NCBI RefSeq assembly: GCF_000711695.1
Contig: NW_013547017.1
Coordinates: forward strand, 308,844-372,843
Origin: Tilletiaria anomala UBC 951
Taxonomy: Eukaryota > Basidiomycota > Exobasidiomycetes > Georgefischeriales > Tilletiariaceae
Length of the DNA: 64,000 nucleotides
Direction of reading: 5' to 3'
Part shown: positions 1 to 10,256 of the stretch, one piece after another
How positions within the stretch are numbered: position 1 is the first letter of the stretch
How the letters are laid out: every line of letters begins with the position of its first letter
Made by a program: the position numbers and the translations under genes
Notes under the pieces: model-generated
The model's database searches: none
What the model was told of the DNA's origin: nothing
Seen by the model: only the letters and a program-made list of their open reading frames with translations

Positions 1-194
1 AGAGCGCAAGAGAAATCGAGGCGCTCCTTGATGTTGGTGGAGATGCTGGTCTGTTGCAGCGAGCGCCCCATAGCCTCCGCAACAGAAATGAAGCGATTTG
101 CAAAGAGAGACAGCAGAATCGGGTCCGCCTCTTTGCTGTTCTTGCTGGATGGCCCACCTCGTTGCCCTGGGCCGACGCCCGCCATTTTACTCAT
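1..194 (-). CDS. Hydantoinase B / 5-oxoprolinase domain protein, partial at window edge
   Basis: Reading leftward from an ATG at 194 (or 185) gives an open frame that runs off the window. After about 25 residues it contains [20 protein letters not shown], then [19 protein letters not shown] and SCA. This is the conserved start of the hydantoinase B domain, the C-terminal half of 5-oxoprolinase (ATP-dependent opening of 5-oxoproline to glutamate) and of bacterial-type hydantoinase/acetone carboxylase subunits. A eukaryotic 5-oxoprolinase should have about 700 residues of HyuA domain before this point. I found none on the minus strand in the next 1.8 kb, so this may be a stand-alone HyuB protein, a truncated gene, or a gene with a distant exon. 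The family call is fairly safe; start and completeness are not. Confidence 0.7.
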   Translation of the reverse strand, partial: MSKMAGVGPGQRGGPSSKNSKEADPILLSLFANRFISVAEAMGRSLQQTSISTNIKERLDFSCA

Positions 195-1803
195 CTTGGC
201 TTGATACAAGAAGATTGCCCAGCAACCGAGCAGAGCAATGTGCTTGCCCTTGCGTACAGATTCCGTGCCGCGATGTCGACCCGTTGAGAGAGGCCAATTT
301 GTACGAGGGGTCCGATAAGCTTCCTAAGCTGGCTACGTCGTAACCGTGGTGGGCATGAACACCATCAGCAGGCTGCAAATAGCGAAGTGGTGACGTTGTG
401 TCCGTCCGATACAGCCGATAGGCTTGACGCGTCTGAGCGGTGTTACGCTTGTACCCATTGTGCCACTTGTAAATCCAGCTGTTGAGGAGAGGACGCGTCG
501 AGTTGTTCTAGGATTCGGTGCAACAGCTGGACGCGGGGCGCGTTCCTGGGCGCGGTCTTGGAAACAACACGAGCATCGCAATTGTCCCCGTGGTGCGCGC
601 CTCCTTGCAGCCTCTTGCTCGCTAATAAAGGAGTGCCCCCTTGATCACTCTGACTCTCGCCAGAACTGTGCATGGTGGACTGCTTCACTGTTGCTGCTTC
701 CCCCTGGGGTAGCTCCGTTATGCTTCTCTCGAAATGTAGACGGTCAGCTCGCGGCTCGTAGTCTGCCAACTCTCGCCACACAGCGAAAACTTGCGTGCAG
801 GGTCAAGGGTTGCAAGCCACATCCTCTCCTCCCTCCCTCGTCCCCCTCCCCCTTTGACCGCATGATACATACGATACAAAGTATCTCGCCTGTGTCCTTG
901 CAGACCTGGTCCTTGTTCTGAAACAGCAGCCAAGAGAAGCAAATCCGAGGCGATATGCCCTCGAGCTGGACACTTTTGGACGTCCTGTTTACCAGATTGC
1001 GGCTCTCTGTGCCAATGTAGCCTGCAAGTCTATGGCGGGGATGAATCCATCTTGATGAGAGTCAATGAAGACTCTCCGCAGCGACGACTGTCCTTTTCAC
1101 TGACATCGCCACGCCTATCGGGCTGCCCAGTGCCGGAACATTCGAAAGCAAGACGGCCGCTTCGACGCTGACTTCCTGTACGTCGTCGAATGTCGACAGT
1201 CCCACACAGCGCCGTTCGTTCTTCTTTTCAAGTTGCTCGTCGTTTTCCATGTTCGCCGCCACCGGCCACAGTGTCCCCGCAAATACATACACTGATGCGC
1301 AGAAATTCTTGCGGCAGCCTGATCGACTTTCGATTGTTCGTTGAAAACACCTGACCCCAGTCTGTCTGCACCAGTTGCCAAGCAGCAAGTATTGATGGCA
1401 AACAGTGATAGACAACAGCAACTGCCGCTTATACCACAGACAATCCCGTAGCTGACGAAGCGGAGACAGTGACACTACAGCGACAACTGTGGCTTATGGC
1501 CACTGTGTGGTTTCAGCCTTCAGGGACAAACACTCGGCGTAACATCTAAAGAGCGTCGCCTTGCTGGATAGCCCCTTCATCGCCCCCTCCCCCTCCCCCG
1601 TTCCCGCCTTCAGCACCAGGTGCTCTCCTGGATCGTCCGTCCGTTCAAGTTGATCTCACCATCGAACCATCCACCATCGATCACCTTCACTTTTGCATGA
1701 CCGGTGATACACACGACTTCGTCCTCGGCATCGTCTACCCATCGCGCGGCTACATATACACTTCATCACTACTCAGCGGCTTTCAAACTGTGTTCCTTTC
1801 AAG
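195..1803. other. Intergenic stretch without a recognised gene
   Basis: Several short open frames on both strands show no recognisable domain and no convincing exon chain. The last 200 bases hold C-rich runs (around 1580-1600) and a TATA-like element near 1753-1760, consistent with the promoter of the downstream secreted-peptide gene. Confidence 0.5.
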
Positions 1804-2048
1804 GGTAAGCATCATTCTGCTTGCACATCGGGGACCCTTCACAGTGTTTGCGAGCTTGACAGGGTGAGTAAGGCGTATACCGTTTGTGATGGAGTGTCTC
1901 TATTAGTTGTGCTTTTCTTATTGACGACTCCTCTATGTCTTCGAAACAGCTTTCTTTCTCGCATCACTCAGTCCGCTCGTTCATCATCATCACTCCAAGC
2001 CTGAATCGGATTAGCTTTCTCACAAACATCCCAGAGTCCTCGCTCAAG
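1750..2048 (+). promoter_or_regulatory. Probable promoter and 5' leader with two introns for the KEP-like gene
   Basis: A TATA-like CATATACAC lies near 1753-1761. Downstream, two stretches have good GT-AG intron form in the untranslated leader: 1805-1844 (GTAAGC to CACAG, 40 nt) and 1864-1949 (GTGAGT to AACAG, 86 nt). Both lie before the signal-peptide ATG at 2049. The leader introns are inferred from splice-site form only; transcripts would be needed to prove them. Confidence 0.45.
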
Positions 2049-2555
2049 ATGAAGGCCGCCCCTCACCTGACGCTCGTACTCGCCGCCTGTCTTGTGTTGA
2101 TGCTCGGCGCTGCGTCTGTCATCGCTGCTCCTAGCAAGTCCGCCACAGAGATTGGTCCTGACCACGGCGCCCCACCAGCCGGCCAAACTTTCGTAGGCAG
2201 CGGTCCGTCACCAGCTTGGAAGCGCGATCCTAGCCCTGAGCCAAAGTCGGCCAAGAAGAAGACCAAGGCGCACCATCATCACAAGGGGGCGCATAAGTCA
2301 AAGGGCAGTGACAAGAAGAAGGTCGAGCACAAGGCGGGAGAGAGAAAAACTACGCAGCCCGCTGCTCCGGCTTCAGACTATGGCTTTTGGGGAGGCGGGC
2401 CTAGTCCTTCGTGGAAGAAGCGAGAGGCGGACGACGCTGAGGAACAGGTGCCAACGGAGGACTTTGGCTTCGTGGGTGTTGGACTGAGCCAAGGAATCAA
2501 GCGTGACGAGGCCGAAGGCATGATCAAGCTCGTCAAGCGCGGCACAGTAGTCTGA
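2049..2555 (+). CDS. Secreted Kex2-processed repeat peptide precursor (KEP-like)
   Basis: The protein has 168 residues. Residues 1-27 form a clear signal peptide (hydrophobic core 7-26, likely cut after the Ala pair), which is why the ATG at 2049 is preferred over the longer open frame. Three related segments each end at a basic site: residues 46-59 (QTFVGSGPSPAW then KR), 110-125 (DYGFWGGGPSPSW then KKR) and 138-152 (DFGFVGVGLSQGI then KR). The shared pattern is F-[VW]-G-x-G-[PL]-S. A further KR lies at 163-164. Residues right after the basic sites begin DPSPEP, EADDAE and DEAE, resembling the X-Pro/X-Ala spacers that dipeptidyl aminopeptidase trims in yeast alpha-factor. Residues 66-103 are a Lys/His-rich linker. 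Known family: fungal KEX2-processed repeat proteins. Inference: it releases two or three secreted peptides of about 12-14 residues. There is no CaaX end, so it is not a lipopeptide mating pheromone. Confidence 0.75.
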   Translation: MKAAPHLTLVLAACLVLMLGAASVIAAPSKSATEIGPDHGAPPAGQTFVGSGPSPAWKRDPSPEPKSAKKKTKAHHHHKGAHKSKGSDKKKVEHKAGERKTTQPAAPASDYGFWGGGPSPSWKKREADDAEEQVPTEDFGFVGVGLSQGIKRDEAEGMIKLVKRGTVV

Positions 2556-3131
2556 GCAGCAACGTACCTCATGGTTAACCGCGTCACCATCACAGCGTCA
2601 CCGACATCGTCAGCATTGTCGCCCTCGTCAGGTTCGCCTTCAGTTCCCCAGTGCGGCGCGCCGATCTTTCGCTAAAGAATTTCGTCGTGCTCGGGCCCAG
2701 CTCTCCGAAGCCTTGGGCCGGAGCATCGATATGTTAACATACCGACTTCAATGCGCCACCAGTTACTCCAACAGTACCTTCTCAAACCCCTTTTACACGG
2801 GCAACCTGCCCGAGATACATTCACTTCTTCGTTTCCTTCTCTCACTATCCTTGTAAGCTGGAAAGGTGATAAGACCTTTCATTCCGCCTTCCTTCTCTTT
2901 TCTTTTTCGTATCCAAATGATAACAAGCTTAGACTTGTTTTCGGCCATCGGGCTTGGTATGAGCGGGCCTCAATGCCGGCCTCTCAAGCATGGAACGACG
3001 GTTCTCGGATCCCGGTGTATCGTATACATATCCCGCTCATTCGCCTAGGAATACACAGATTTATCCACTATTCCCGGCAATGCGCGAGTTGAGTAGTGCG
3101 GCTAACGGACGTCATTCGTGCGCGGCAGCTC
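2556..3131. other. Intergenic region, nothing recognised
   Basis: Lies between the KEP-like gene and the convergent hydrolase gene. Pyrimidine-rich patches occur around 2840-2915. It probably holds the two 3' untranslated regions. No coding signal recognised. Confidence 0.4.
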
Positions 3132-4495
3132 TCATCGTGCAGCGGAGGCGGTGGATGCGGAGGAGTCGATGATGCCAATGAGCTCTCCTGCCAAGTCTAT
3201 GACACCCTCGCCGACTCTGTTGTGCCCACCGTGATGTGTGCGAATTAGCGTGACGGTCGGTGCGTCCTCCGCTGAGTCGCTCGCGCCAGCTGTAGCGCCT
3301 CCGTGCGACATAACCATGGTTTCGACCGTGCCAAAGCCTTCGATGGTCCTCTTCTTCACCTTGCTTGCCCTCGCAGCTTGTACCCGCGTGTGATACGCTT
3401 TCAGCTTGTCCGAGACGGATTGCAAGTCACCCGTCTTTGGAATCTTTCTGTTCGAACCGTACGGGTGTAGAGGTAAGTCTGAGCCAAGCTCGAGCGCGAT
3501 GAGTTCGTCGAAGAGCTGTTCCGAGTGTGAGTATGGGATCACCTCATCATTTGTGGCATGGTCGACGACGACTCGCGGGAACGTCGTAGGCGGGTCTTTC
3601 CGCGTGGCGGATAATAATATAGGCAGCACGGCTGAGGTGTTGAAATGGGTGTAGAGCACGCGGTCAAGGAATTCTGGGAAATGGAACAGATCCCAATCAG
3701 CGATACTTATCTTGGTTTCCAGATATCGGATCAGACCTAGTCACTATTCGCAAAGGGAATCGTCGATAGTGGCGCAAAGACTGGAAAGATACCACCTATA
3801 CGGTAGCTGGTGATGAGGCCGCGAATGGAAGAGTACGGCGCGATGAGGACGACACCTTGAGGCGGTGTCCCTCCTTGGGTGAGATCCAGGGACAATTTGG
3901 CAGCTACGCCTGTACCGAGGCTCTGGCCCATGACGATCATGCCAGCACCTTTCTCGCTGCTTTTCCTGAAGCTCTTACCGGCTCGTTTCTCGAGGACCCA
4001 GTCCCATGCGGCTCTGGCGTCACGGACGAGACCTTCCTCTGATGGGGAGCCTTCGCTGTCTCCAAAGCCACGGTAATCAATAGCAACCACGTTCGCGCCC
4101 AAGCGGCTGGTGATGAGTGAGTAAGTAGCCGTTCGGAAGGGGGCAGCGCGGTTCGCAGCGTTGCCGTGTAAGTAGACAACCGTCGGGTATTTTTGCAGAG
4201 CCTTGTCGTAGTGTGCTTCATCGAAAGGGCCCCGGTGTTCCTTCATGTACTGGTCGGGAAGAACGTGCCAAGCCCCGATTTGGACCCTGTCCGAGGTTGT
4301 CAGGCGCAGATTGCGAGTCTTGTACGGTGCGATTCCGTAGCGAACAGGGTTGTCAAAATCGGGCCTGAAGGGAACTTGCATCTTGTGCAAGAAGAGAAAG
4401 TGAGCTTGCAGAGATGGGCTTAGCATGGAAAGCAAAAACAGTAGGTATATGCTAGCGAAGGCGACCGGCTGCGGTTGCAATTTCACCAAGCTCAA
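3132..4495 (-). CDS. ABHD12-like alpha/beta hydrolase, with a frame break
   Basis: The first block (4495-3737) carries an N-terminal membrane segment (FASIYLLFLLSMLSPSLQ), the oxyanion region VVYLHGNAANRA, the strand VVAIDYRGFGDSEGSPSEEG and the nucleophile elbow GQSLGTG. The second block (below about 3731) supplies DWDLFHFPEFLDRV, the acid residue in DHATNDEVIPYSHSEQLF and the catalytic His in HHGGHNRVGEGV. This is the order of the ABHD12/BEM46-like serine hydrolases, usually lysophospholipid or monoacylglycerol hydrolases of the ER. The two blocks are in different frames: an in-frame TAG follows at about 3727-3729 and the frame shifts by 2 around 3720-3740. Removing GTGACTAG would join them exactly; a 56- or 59-nt intron ending at the same CTAG would also restore frame but deletes residues that fit the family. 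No ATG starts the first block at 4495, because a stop lies just upstream; the true start is the internal Met in LLSMLSPS or a missed upstream exon. Confidence 0.65.
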
Positions 4496-4762
4496 ATGTC
4501 AGCTTTCATCAGCACCGTGAGATTCTGTCATGTCGTCAGTCGCACGCACGAAGACTTGGGCCCTCATCAGGAAGCTGCTTTGCGACGGGCCCGAGGACCG
4601 CATCTTGACTGCTGATTCTCGCCGCCGATTGCAGGTGCTTCGCGTCGAGTAGGCCAAAATTTCCACCTGCCCGACCTTGATTAGCGACCAAATCTGCCCA
4701 CAGACGAATTCTCTCCAAGGCGGTGCGGTCAATGGGGCTGCATCATGCAACCCCAGTTGCAA

Positions 4763-5065
4763 GCTTGCAAAGTGAGACTAGAACTGGGTAGGTGCACACA
4801 ATCCGCCCGCCATAAGTGCATGCCAGAGAAGCGGCGCTGCAGCTGTGTGTTGATTTGATTCCGCCCCCCGTTTCCCTCGACAGCGTCATCACCTTTCGAC
4901 CTCGTCGAGCTGCCAACTGTACGAGCCTTTTGGGTCTCTCACATGGGGTTTGATACAAGCATAGAGCATTCCTAACTTTCCTCAACCTCCTACGTTAGGC
5001 ATACAGTCGACAGCGAGCAAGATTTGAAAGACTCATCGAGCCTTTCGCGATCGACATTGCCCAAC
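4763..5065. promoter_or_regulatory. Promoter region between ABHD12-like gene and SEC17
   Basis: Divergent intergenic space of about 300 bases. It should hold the promoter of SEC17 and the upstream part, possibly a first exon, of the hydrolase. No distinct TATA box or operator recognised. Confidence 0.35.
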
Positions 5066-6165
5066 ATGTCCAGCGCCGACGATATGCTCAGAGCGGCCGA
5101 CAAGAAGGCCAGCTCCTCAGGCGGTTGGTTCAGCAACGCGCAGTCGAAGCTCGAAGAAGCCGCCGAGCTGTACAAGGGAGCAGGAAACAAGTTCCGGCTT
5201 GACAATCGATTCGAGGATGCAGGCCATGCTTTTATGAAAGCTGCGGAAACAGAGATCAAGAACAACGAGACCGACTATGCCGCGAACACGTACTTTGAAG
5301 CGAGCAAGTGCTTCAAGATGGTCCGGCCTGAGCGTGAGCGCATGCCGATTGCTATCGTTATGAACAGCTAGCTGAATCAAATATCTCTGTGGTAACTGAC
5401 CACAGTCGCGGTCGTAGCATTGGAACGGACAGTACAGCTACTGGTTGAAAAGGGACGCTTCAGACAGGCAGCAGATCGTCAAAAGTCCATCGCCGAGCTG
5501 CTCAAGTCAGATGCGCAAGACCCGGAAAAGGCGCTTACAGCATACATAAAAGCAGCAGAGTGGTACGTTCAAGAAGGTGCAGCGGCGTGAGTACTAACCT
5601 TAGGATATCGGTACTTCTTTTGTCTGTGTTGTTCGGTGCTGATGGCCAGCCCTTGTGGATTCGGATAGCACGGGATCGGGATGCTATCGGGAAGCTGCGC
5701 AGCTCGCGTGCGAGCTCAAGCGATATCCAGATGCCATCGAATTCTGGGAAAAGGTCGCAGCTATGAGCCTTGAATCCAACTTGACAAGGTACAGCGTCAA
5801 AGACTACTATCTAAATGCAGGCATGTGTTACCTTGCCATCCCAGTGAGTCAGATGAGCCAAATACCGAAGCCTCGTTGAGTGTAAGCGAAAGTCCGATAG
5901 TGACTGTTCACACTTTGTTCACCACCAGGATTACGTTGCATGCGGCAAAGCGATGGGCTACTACGCGCAGCAGGATTCTAGCTTCCCGCCGACCATGGAG
6001 GGTCGCTTCCTTAATAGCCTGCTGGAGGCGTGTGAAGCCGGTGACCTGCCCGGCCTGGACCAGGTCATCCAAGACTTCGACCGCACCAAGAGGGTCCAGG
6101 GCTGGCAAGCGAGTCTTTTGAGAGGTGTACGAAAAGGTATGCAGGAAGAACCGGATCTTTCTTAG
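5066..6165 (+). CDS. SEC17: Alpha-SNAP, SNARE-disassembly adaptor
   Basis: Alpha-SNAP binds assembled SNARE bundles and recruits the NSF/Sec18 ATPase to take them apart after membrane fusion. The start MSSADDMLRAADKKASSSGG and WFSNAQSKLEEAAELYKGAG matches the family N-terminus. Exons are 5066-5333, 5406-5586, 5669-5843 and 5929-6165, with introns of 72, 82 and 85 nt; each join keeps frame and restores family sequence (for example CFKMVRPELAVVALE and AEWYVQEGAAATGSGCYREA). TPR-like helical repeats run throughout. The C-terminus WQASLLRGVRKGMQEEPDLS matches the conserved end that stimulates Sec18. The predicted length of about 286 residues is normal for the family. Confidence 0.93.
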
Positions 6166-6314
6166 AGCGCTGCATCGCGCAGCAGGGACAACCGTTCCTT
6201 TCATATTATAGGGACAATACAATGCGTGCGAGCGAGCGAAACGGGCTGATTGCGAACAAAGATTTGCGAGTGCATGAATATTCAGGCTGACAGAAGGCGG
6301 TGCATCGCTTGAAA

Positions 6315-9214
6315 TCAAGCAGTGAGGCTGGCACCCGGCTCTTGCATAATGAAGGGGGTTTGAACAAAGTCGATTGCGATCTCGCCATACGCCTCCTCCT
6401 GCTTGACGAGCAGGCGTCTATTGGTGACAAGTGTGAGCATCTGATAGAAAGCCTGAGCCGCCACCGTTGGCATGTTGTCCGCGACGGGCACAACATCGGA
6501 GAAAAATAGAGCTTGATTGTGCGGCAAGCTAGCGGCGATGCGCTTCGTGTACGTGAAGAAGTTCTCCGTTTCGCGGCGCAGCTCCACCAGCGGCAGCTGC
6601 GACGTCTGTCCCGCGCCGACGCCGGGAGTGCCGCCCAGCAAGGCAGCTTCTTCCTCGTCGATCACGAGACCTTCTTGCTGACCTGGGCGAGTGCCGAGAA
6701 TGGAGCCGCGTCCTGTACGCAGCAAGGTGCTGTCTGGTCCGGCTGATAGCTGAGACAGAGAGCTCTCTCGCGGGAATGCCCTGTTTCTGTCAAAGTCAAA
6801 CGAGATGCGCGGTCAATGAATCGTGCCGCGTCGTTCTTAGCATTTTATGCACTTACGGCATGCCAGTCGGCGTTCCTGCCATAGAGAAGGACTGAAAGGT
6901 TGCGGTCGGATCCTCTTGCGTTCCATTGAATGGCAGTTCGTCGTCTTGAATGTTCCAAGGCATCTGCACGCGATCACTGCCGCTTGTAATACCACGTCCT
7001 ATCTCGCCGCTGCCCGAGAACTTTTTGGAGACCATAATGGATCAGCCGATCTACAGATAATCTGAACCCCATACGATCGTCACTCACGCTATCGGAGGGA
7101 CCGAGGTATGGCCCAGGTCCGTCTGTGAACGGTCCGAGAGAAGATGCATTTTCTCTGAGCTGCTAACCATAATTCAAAGCGATGTGACGCAAGACTATAC
7201 TCACCGTTTGGTAGAAAATCAGGCATGTCTTCCAAGGGGGGCAGCTCGTCGTTATCGTTGTAGAAACTAGTTTGACCCTCACCGTATGTCCCAGGCATGC
7301 CATGTGCTTCACCCTTTTGGCGCTCCCTAACTCGGTCCTCCTCTGGCAAGGTGGCGAGGGTGAGCCTCCACTCCTTGTTCTCCTCATCTGCGAGATCACA
7401 GCGAAGCTTGAGCGTGATACACATGATAAAGGGTCACCAAGGTGATCATTGACTCACCAATCTTTGTAGCGGCAGTGCCCACTGTCGATTCCCAGAGGTC
7501 GGCCACGGCAGAGTTAGGCATGACTGTGCCATTACAGGATAGTTAGCATATACGCTGCGTCTCGACACCTAAAAAGGTCGCTTACACGTGGGGGGAAGGA
7601 AGTTGAGCAAAGCGTTCGCCTCCTTCTGTGCAGCCTTTTCGATCTTCTTGATGTCAAGAGCAGCTTGTTCTTGTATCATACGTCTCTTGTAATGCTCTCT
7701 CGCGTTGCGCATTTCAGCATCCGTGAGCTCGATCCGCGGGTCTTCATTGACAAAGCTGACACGCTTCTTCTTTTGCCCTGCACCGCTTCTATCCTTATTC
7801 TTTCCCTGCTCCACCTGTGCTTTGGCATCCATTAGGACTTCACGCTCTAGGGAATTCATGCTAGCTTCTATCGCAGCCCGGTCCTCCATTTCTTGAGCTT
7901 GAGAGAATGTGGCGCTGCAAGGAGTCGGGCAAAGTGGTGCGACATTAAACCGTCAGCAGCGTAGTGCAGGACGCCCCAGTGGCTCGAACCTACACGTGAG
8001 CGTCGGGAAGGCTGACATCATGCGGCATGTCGTCCCCAAACGGCGGTAGGCTGCTCTGTCGTGGTACATTCCACCCGAGCCCGACATCACTGGAGCTGAT
8101 GCCTAGGCCCTCATTAATCATGAGGCCGGCGCCACGAAAAGAACCGCCTAGATCGCTAAGACGGTCGCGATAAGATGGCGGACGGGTCTCGACCAAGGGC
8201 GGAACATAGTCGTCCAGAGGCGGGAGCCCATCATTCATGCTACGGTCGCGGTCGTCATGTTGGTCATGCAAGCCCAAATCGAGATGTTGCTCGCCATCAT
8301 TGCCGCCGAAGTCGATGCCAAGACCGACGCCTGCTGGACCGTGGTAATCAAGCTCCCGATCCGTGGCATCTTCAAGGAGTAACTCGGCTGAGGGGAGCGT
8401 GATCTTTGAAAGGTCGACAGTGTGGCGATGAGAAACCACAGACGTGGCTGTATGCAGATATGGTGCATTCAGCTCGTGTCTGCAGCTTGCGGTTGGGAGA
8501 AACTCACCACGAGAAGCTCGGTCCGGCTCAAAGTCACCGTAAATGCTTTCCTCTTCCGCCGTCGCGAATTCCCAAGCCATCATGTCAAAGTCGAAACGGC
8601 CATAGTACTGCGGCTGCAAGCGGCTATGGTCCTCTGGCAAGGTGATCTGATCCTTACGCGCACGTCGTTGTCCAGCGGGCAAATCAATGGCCGCCGTCGA
8701 TCCTGCTGTCCCGTCACTGTGCCCTGTGACCAGAACTTTGCGAACAGCAGCATGTGCATTCGTCACGTCTGCCATCCACAGCTCATTCTCCCAAGCGTGA
8801 AAGTGCGCTTGTGTCAGCCATGGTGCGAACGCTGAGATATGTATGCGCGCACCTGCTGTACGTAGACGCGCACGATTCCGTGCATCAACTGGCTGGAGAG
8901 GCGGAGCGCCATCGGCTCTGCGGGGGAGATGACAGTCTGGCTGCAAGGCGCAAGGAAGTTTCAACGGTGCCACCCCTCGTACATGTGTATTTTGGCCCTA
9001 CCATGCTCTCTCAATGTCGACATTTGCCACTTCCTTTTTGTTGAGCTTTCTGAATACACTGCGGTTGCCTAGGGTAGCAGCGAGCCTGTACGCGCAGAGC
9101 CAGATTCAGGGGAGAACGGTTTCGTTGCAGCATGGACGACTTCAAATCGAGGGCTCACCATACAATACCCAAGCCTGACTTGCGGCGCGTGAGTATATCG
9201 ACGTTGTAGAACAT
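6315..9214 (-). CDS. REC8: Meiotic cohesin kleisin subunit Rec8
   Basis: Rec8 replaces Rad21/Scc1 in meiotic cohesin and holds sister chromatids together through meiosis I. The N-terminus spans small exons: 9214-9159 (MFYNVDILTRRKSGLGIVW), 9085-9002 (LAATLGNRSVFRKLNKKEVA), 8940-8853 (PMALRLSSQLMHGIVRVYV) and one from 8781 (LWMADVTNAHAAVRK). Splicing is supported by exact frame joins. WLAATLG plus a lysine-rich KLNKK element is typical of Rec8 rather than Rad21. The middle part (to about 6730) is acidic and poorly conserved, cut by several further introns whose ends I have not fixed (blocks near 8670-7990, 7889-7590, 7390-7200 and 7035-6850). The last exon (about 6730-6315) has the winged-helix Smc1-binding domain, with PTVAAQAFYQMLTLVTNRRL and VKQEEAYGEIAI. 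Together with meiosis, the gene implies a sexual cycle. Confidence 0.88.
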
Positions 9215-10256
9215 GGTTACTAATAGGGGGGCGCGATGTCATAGAGGCAGGGCGTGCTAAAGTTCTCCGAGGCACAGCTCGAGTGGCAATATCAATGTGG
9301 AAGTAGGGAAGAACGAACCAAGCTGGAGAATGGGAATTGCAAAGAGGTTCAGTCGTTTGCTCGTATTGGCATACAGGGAGCATTGTAAAAAGAGAGTGCG
9401 AGCGGCGTCTGGGAGCAGAAGGTCGTGCACGACGCGCGGTCTGTTTGCAAGCGCTGCGTCTCCGCACTCCGAACACCTGACAAAGGGAGAGAAGGATCGA
9501 GGAGTGTCTTGGAGCATCGTTTCCTTATTGCAGTACGGGCTCCAGCACTGCGCGATCCACGTCGCGCGACGCGTCGGCAGGCCTTTGCACTAGACTGGAG
9601 GTGGCCAAAAAGGGTTTGAGTTGCGGGGAGTTCAAGTTGATGAGTAATCTGCAAAGTGCACGCAAGTCAAAGCGGAAGTTTGGATGAAGAATCACAGCAC
9701 GGAATGGCGGCTGAAGGGCTGGCCCAGTTGGCACTCTCGGCAGATCACCTAGACCTGCGGCAAAGTTCCATGGGAACGAGCAGAATATGGGAAGTTTACC
9801 CCACATTCATATGCTGAAGAGATGTATCTTACTTTACGTAGGAACCTGTTACTGGGACACCTGGAGCCTGAGATTGGGAGGATAGGCGTCTACATGAAAG
9901 GCTGGGAGAGGCCCGAGAAGAGGAAAACTATTGGATGGAATACGAGGATGAGCGGAAAGTCGAGCGATGACGACAGAGTGGCACGAGCAGCGAGAACGAC
10001 GCCAAAAACGAGGTAATTATATAATCAAAGTGTGAAGGTGGGCCTGGAGCCCGAGTCAAAGCATAAAGAGGTCGCGACGCGACATGTCACGAAATCAGCA
10101 GCCAAGTCCTAACCATGATTTCCAAGTTACGCTCGCATACAGGCCCTCAACAGGCAACCCTGTCTAGCCTCGGGAAACCAGACTGCCCAACGCGTGGCCT
10201 GGAGTGTGACTTTCTTGAGGCCCTGAGAAAGGTCCCGCAGGCAGCAGCATCTCACG
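9215..10256. other. Divergent intergenic region, nothing recognised
   Basis: About 1 kb between the divergent REC8 and kinase genes. Short open frames on both strands show no domain. An ATG at about 10114 opens a frame that stops at about 10280 and overlaps the kinase start in another frame; it may be an upstream ORF or a first exon. Confidence 0.4.

Noticed and set aside
424-921. 165-codon plus-strand frame in the left intergenic region
   Set aside because: No domain, an overlapping frame on the other strand, and no supporting exon structure.
2049-2555. Reading the peptide precursor as a CaaX mating pheromone or as a dikaritin-type cyclic peptide
   Set aside because: The C-terminus GTVV is not a CaaX box, and no UstY-type DUF3328 oxidase or other modifying enzyme lies nearby.
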